A stretch of 64,000 bases of DNA from positions 744,001 to 808,000 of the forward strand of contig SMMW01000589.1 in assembly GCA_004794655.1 (NCBI GenBank). Direction: 5' to 3'. Below the pieces are notes generated by a model that was not told the DNA's origin, did no database searches, and saw only the letters and a program-made list of their open reading frames with translations. Below are positions 61,873 to 64,000 of this stretch, in pieces. The position numbers and the translations under genes are program-made. How positions within the stretch are numbered: position 1 is the stretch's first letter; every line of letters begins with the position of its first letter. Source of the DNA: Marisa cornuarietis. Taxonomy: Eukaryota; Mollusca; Gastropoda; Architaenioglossa; Ampullariidae.

Positions 61873-64000
61873 CAGCTACAACAAGGCCTTACATAGATCC
61901 ACTGACCAGGCTGTATTTATCCTCGGCGACTTCAATAAATGTGATATTAGTGCTGAATTACCCTCCCTATACCAACATGTTAGCTGTCCCACTCGGCAGA
62001 ATCGTGTGTTAGACAAATGCTACAGCTCTATCTCGAATGCCTATGCAAGCAGATGCAGGCCCCCTTTGGGTAGATCCGACCACAATGTGGTTCATCTTAT
62101 CCCAAGATACAGACAGAAAGTGAAAACTGCTAAACCAAACGCCATAGAGATCAAGCAGTGGTCTCATGACAAGATCGAGGCACTGAGGGGCTGTTATGAG
62201 GCAACAGACTGGCAGCTGTTCTTTGACAGCTGCTCTGATTACGATGAGCTCACAGAAACTGTCACGGCCTACATCCAGTTCTGTGAAGATTGTGTTGTGA
62301 AACCGAAAACAATCAAACTGTTTGCAAACAATAAGCCATGGATTACCAAAGACCTGAAAGCTTGCCTTTTTGCAAGAAGCATGCATTTATCCAGGGTGAT
62401 ACGGGACAGGTAAGAGATCGGAACAAAGAATTTCGGCAGAAGACAAGGCTGGCGAAGATCGAATATAAGAATAAGGTAGAAACGAAACTAAGGGAAGGGA
62501 ACGCACGCGAGGCTTGGTTGGGACTAAACAAAATGATGGGTCACACAACAAAAAAACAGGAGGTAGGATGTGAGGCTGCAGACCTTGCCAATGACTTAAA
62601 CAAGTTTTATGCCAGGTTTGATATACAAGACTTTACTCGAGAATGTGAATTGATCTGTTCTTCCCTGTCACCATGTGATATCTTAGTGGACGAGAATGCC
62701 GTAACATCTTGCCTGTCCCGAATTAATCCATTTAAAGCTCCTGGTCCAGATGGCCTAAAAGGCGGGTGCTCAGATCTTGCGCCCAGCAGCTGAGCCCAAT
62801 GATCACACATTTGTTCCACCTGTTCCTGAACAGTCAGTTCTTCCCCAAGCTATGGAAGACCTCAACTATTATTCCAGTGCCAAAAAAGTCACATGCCAAA
62901 GAACTAAATGACTTCCGACCAGTGGCCTTGACCCCTATTCTTGCTAAGTGCATGGAGAGAGTTGTTTGCAACCAATTAGTCAATGCCATTGCTGATCAAC
63001 TAGACCCCTACCAGTTTGCATACAAAGCGAAAAGAGGAGTGGATGATGCCTGTTTGACACTCTACAACCTGGTAGCAAACCATCTGGATGGCACTGGTAC
63101 ATACGTGTGTATCCTATTCATGGACTTTTCATCTGCTTTTAATACCATTCAGCCACACCTGCTCTTACAACGTCTCCTAGCACTAAACGTTAACTCAACC
63201 CTAGTGCTCTGGATGAGGGAGTTTCTCCGGGACCGGCCACAACGGGTCAGCATGGGAGGCAAAGTCTTGACCACTCTGATCATAAATACCGGAGCCCCAC
63301 AGGGGTGTGTTTTGTCCCCAATACTGTTCTCTGTTTACACTAGTGAAGTCCGGACGGAATTCTCGAATTGTGCCCTATCCTTGATTAAGTTTGCAGATGA
63401 TATGGCATTGGTTGCTTGGCTCAAGGACGAGAAGTCACTTGCAAGCTATTTCCTCCAGGTTCAAAAATTACACTCATGGTTTGAAGAAAACTTTCTGGTG
63501 CTCAATGTCTCTAAAACTAAAGAAGTGGTCCTTGACAGAAGAAAACATCAACCTGCCCACACCCCTATAATTATTGATAATGAGACAATAGAACAGGTGC
63601 AAAGTTTTAGGTACCTCGGCACAGTGCTAGACAGCAAACTGTCCTTTCAGGAAAACACCAGCATTGTTTCCAGGAAAGCACATCAGCGCCTGTTCCTGCT
63701 GAGGCAACTGAGGAATTTCGGTGTCAGTGGCCCTGTCCTTGAGTCAGTATATCGCAGTCTAATCGAAAGCATCTTAACATTCAATATGTCAGTGTGGTTT
63801 GGCGTTCTCTCTCTCTCAAAGATAAAGCTTGTTTAATGAGAGTGGTCAAGAGTGCCAGCAAGATCATTGGTTCTCCACAAAGACCTTTAGGTGATTTATA
63901 CATCAAGGCTGTGAGGTTAAAGGCCGTCAGAATCATCACAGACCCCTCTCACCCACTACATCGCCACTTCCAAATGTTACCCTCTGGCCGCAGATGGAAG
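61873..64000 (+). pseudogene. CR1/Rex1-type LINE (endonuclease remnant plus RT), frameshifted, cut by window edge
   Basis: The first frame (to about 62,400) has the end of an APE endonuclease (VFILGDFN; GRSDHNVVHLIP) and linker NNKPWITKDLKACL. After a frameshift near 62,370 come FRQKTRLAKIEYKN and FKAPGPDGLK; another near 62,760 opens the RT frame (62,766-63,836) with NDFRPVALTPILAKCMERV, LFMDFSSAFNTIQ, GAPQGCVLSPILF and KFADDMALVAW with the catalytic Asp pair. A third shift near 63,815 continues ASKIIGSPQRPL and HFQMLPSGRRWK to the window end. At least three shifts make it inactive. The 5' end abuts a (TG)n at 61,850. It lies antisense to the exons at 61,445-61,757. Confidence 0.85.

Overview
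The window is animal nuclear DNA. Split exons with GT-AG borders, long non-coding stretches, abundant (CA)n, (TATC)n and (GAT)n microsatellites, tRNA-derived SINEs and decayed LINE reverse transcriptases all say so. The gene content (EGF plus ZP-domain membrane protein, Ly6/three-finger protein, rhodopsin-type receptor) and the repeat families fit a lophotrochozoan, most likely a gastropod mollusc; that placement is inference. There is no bacterial-type operon, CRISPR array or phage.

Layout. (1) 984-2148, minus: two phase-matched exons covering TM1 to TM5 of a class A GPCR; the TM6-TM7 part is not recognised and probably lies left of the window. (2) 2.3-20 kb: no convincing host gene; three decayed RTE-like LINE pieces, a tRNA-SINE, two other LINE 3' ends and many microsatellites. 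(3) 20.5-24.3 kb: an old duplication whose second copy lies just upstream of the first exon of a Ly6 gene. (4) 24,438-36,500, plus: the Ly6 gene. A single signal-peptide exon is followed by a tandem duplication that carries exons 2 and 3 twice (about 25,736-31,858 and 31,859-36,267). All introns are phase 1, so either cassette, or both in series, could be read. (5) 37.8-42.8 kb: a transposon cluster with a foldback-type element (38,517-40,818, 9-bp target duplication) carrying a CR1/L2-like LINE, two copies of a 265-bp MITE, and a SINE. (6) 44,111-56,767, plus: a complete gene, reconstructed here as 10 exons plus a possible 9-nt microexon, for a type I membrane protein of about 537 residues: signal peptide, two EGF-like domains, a full ZP domain with all expected cysteines, a furin site, a transmembrane segment and a basic tail. 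(7) 57.6-64 kb: a SINE, a LINE 3' end, the last two exons of an unidentified minus-strand gene (61,445-61,757), and a frameshifted LINE running off the right edge.

The three host genes are unrelated and do not form a pathway. What ties the window together is its mobile-element record. The two arms of the Ly6 duplication act as filled and empty sites for one another, which dates a LINE, a LINE 3' fragment, a MITE and several deletions to after the duplication. All exon models come from reading splice sites and codon phase by eye; no transcript evidence was available.
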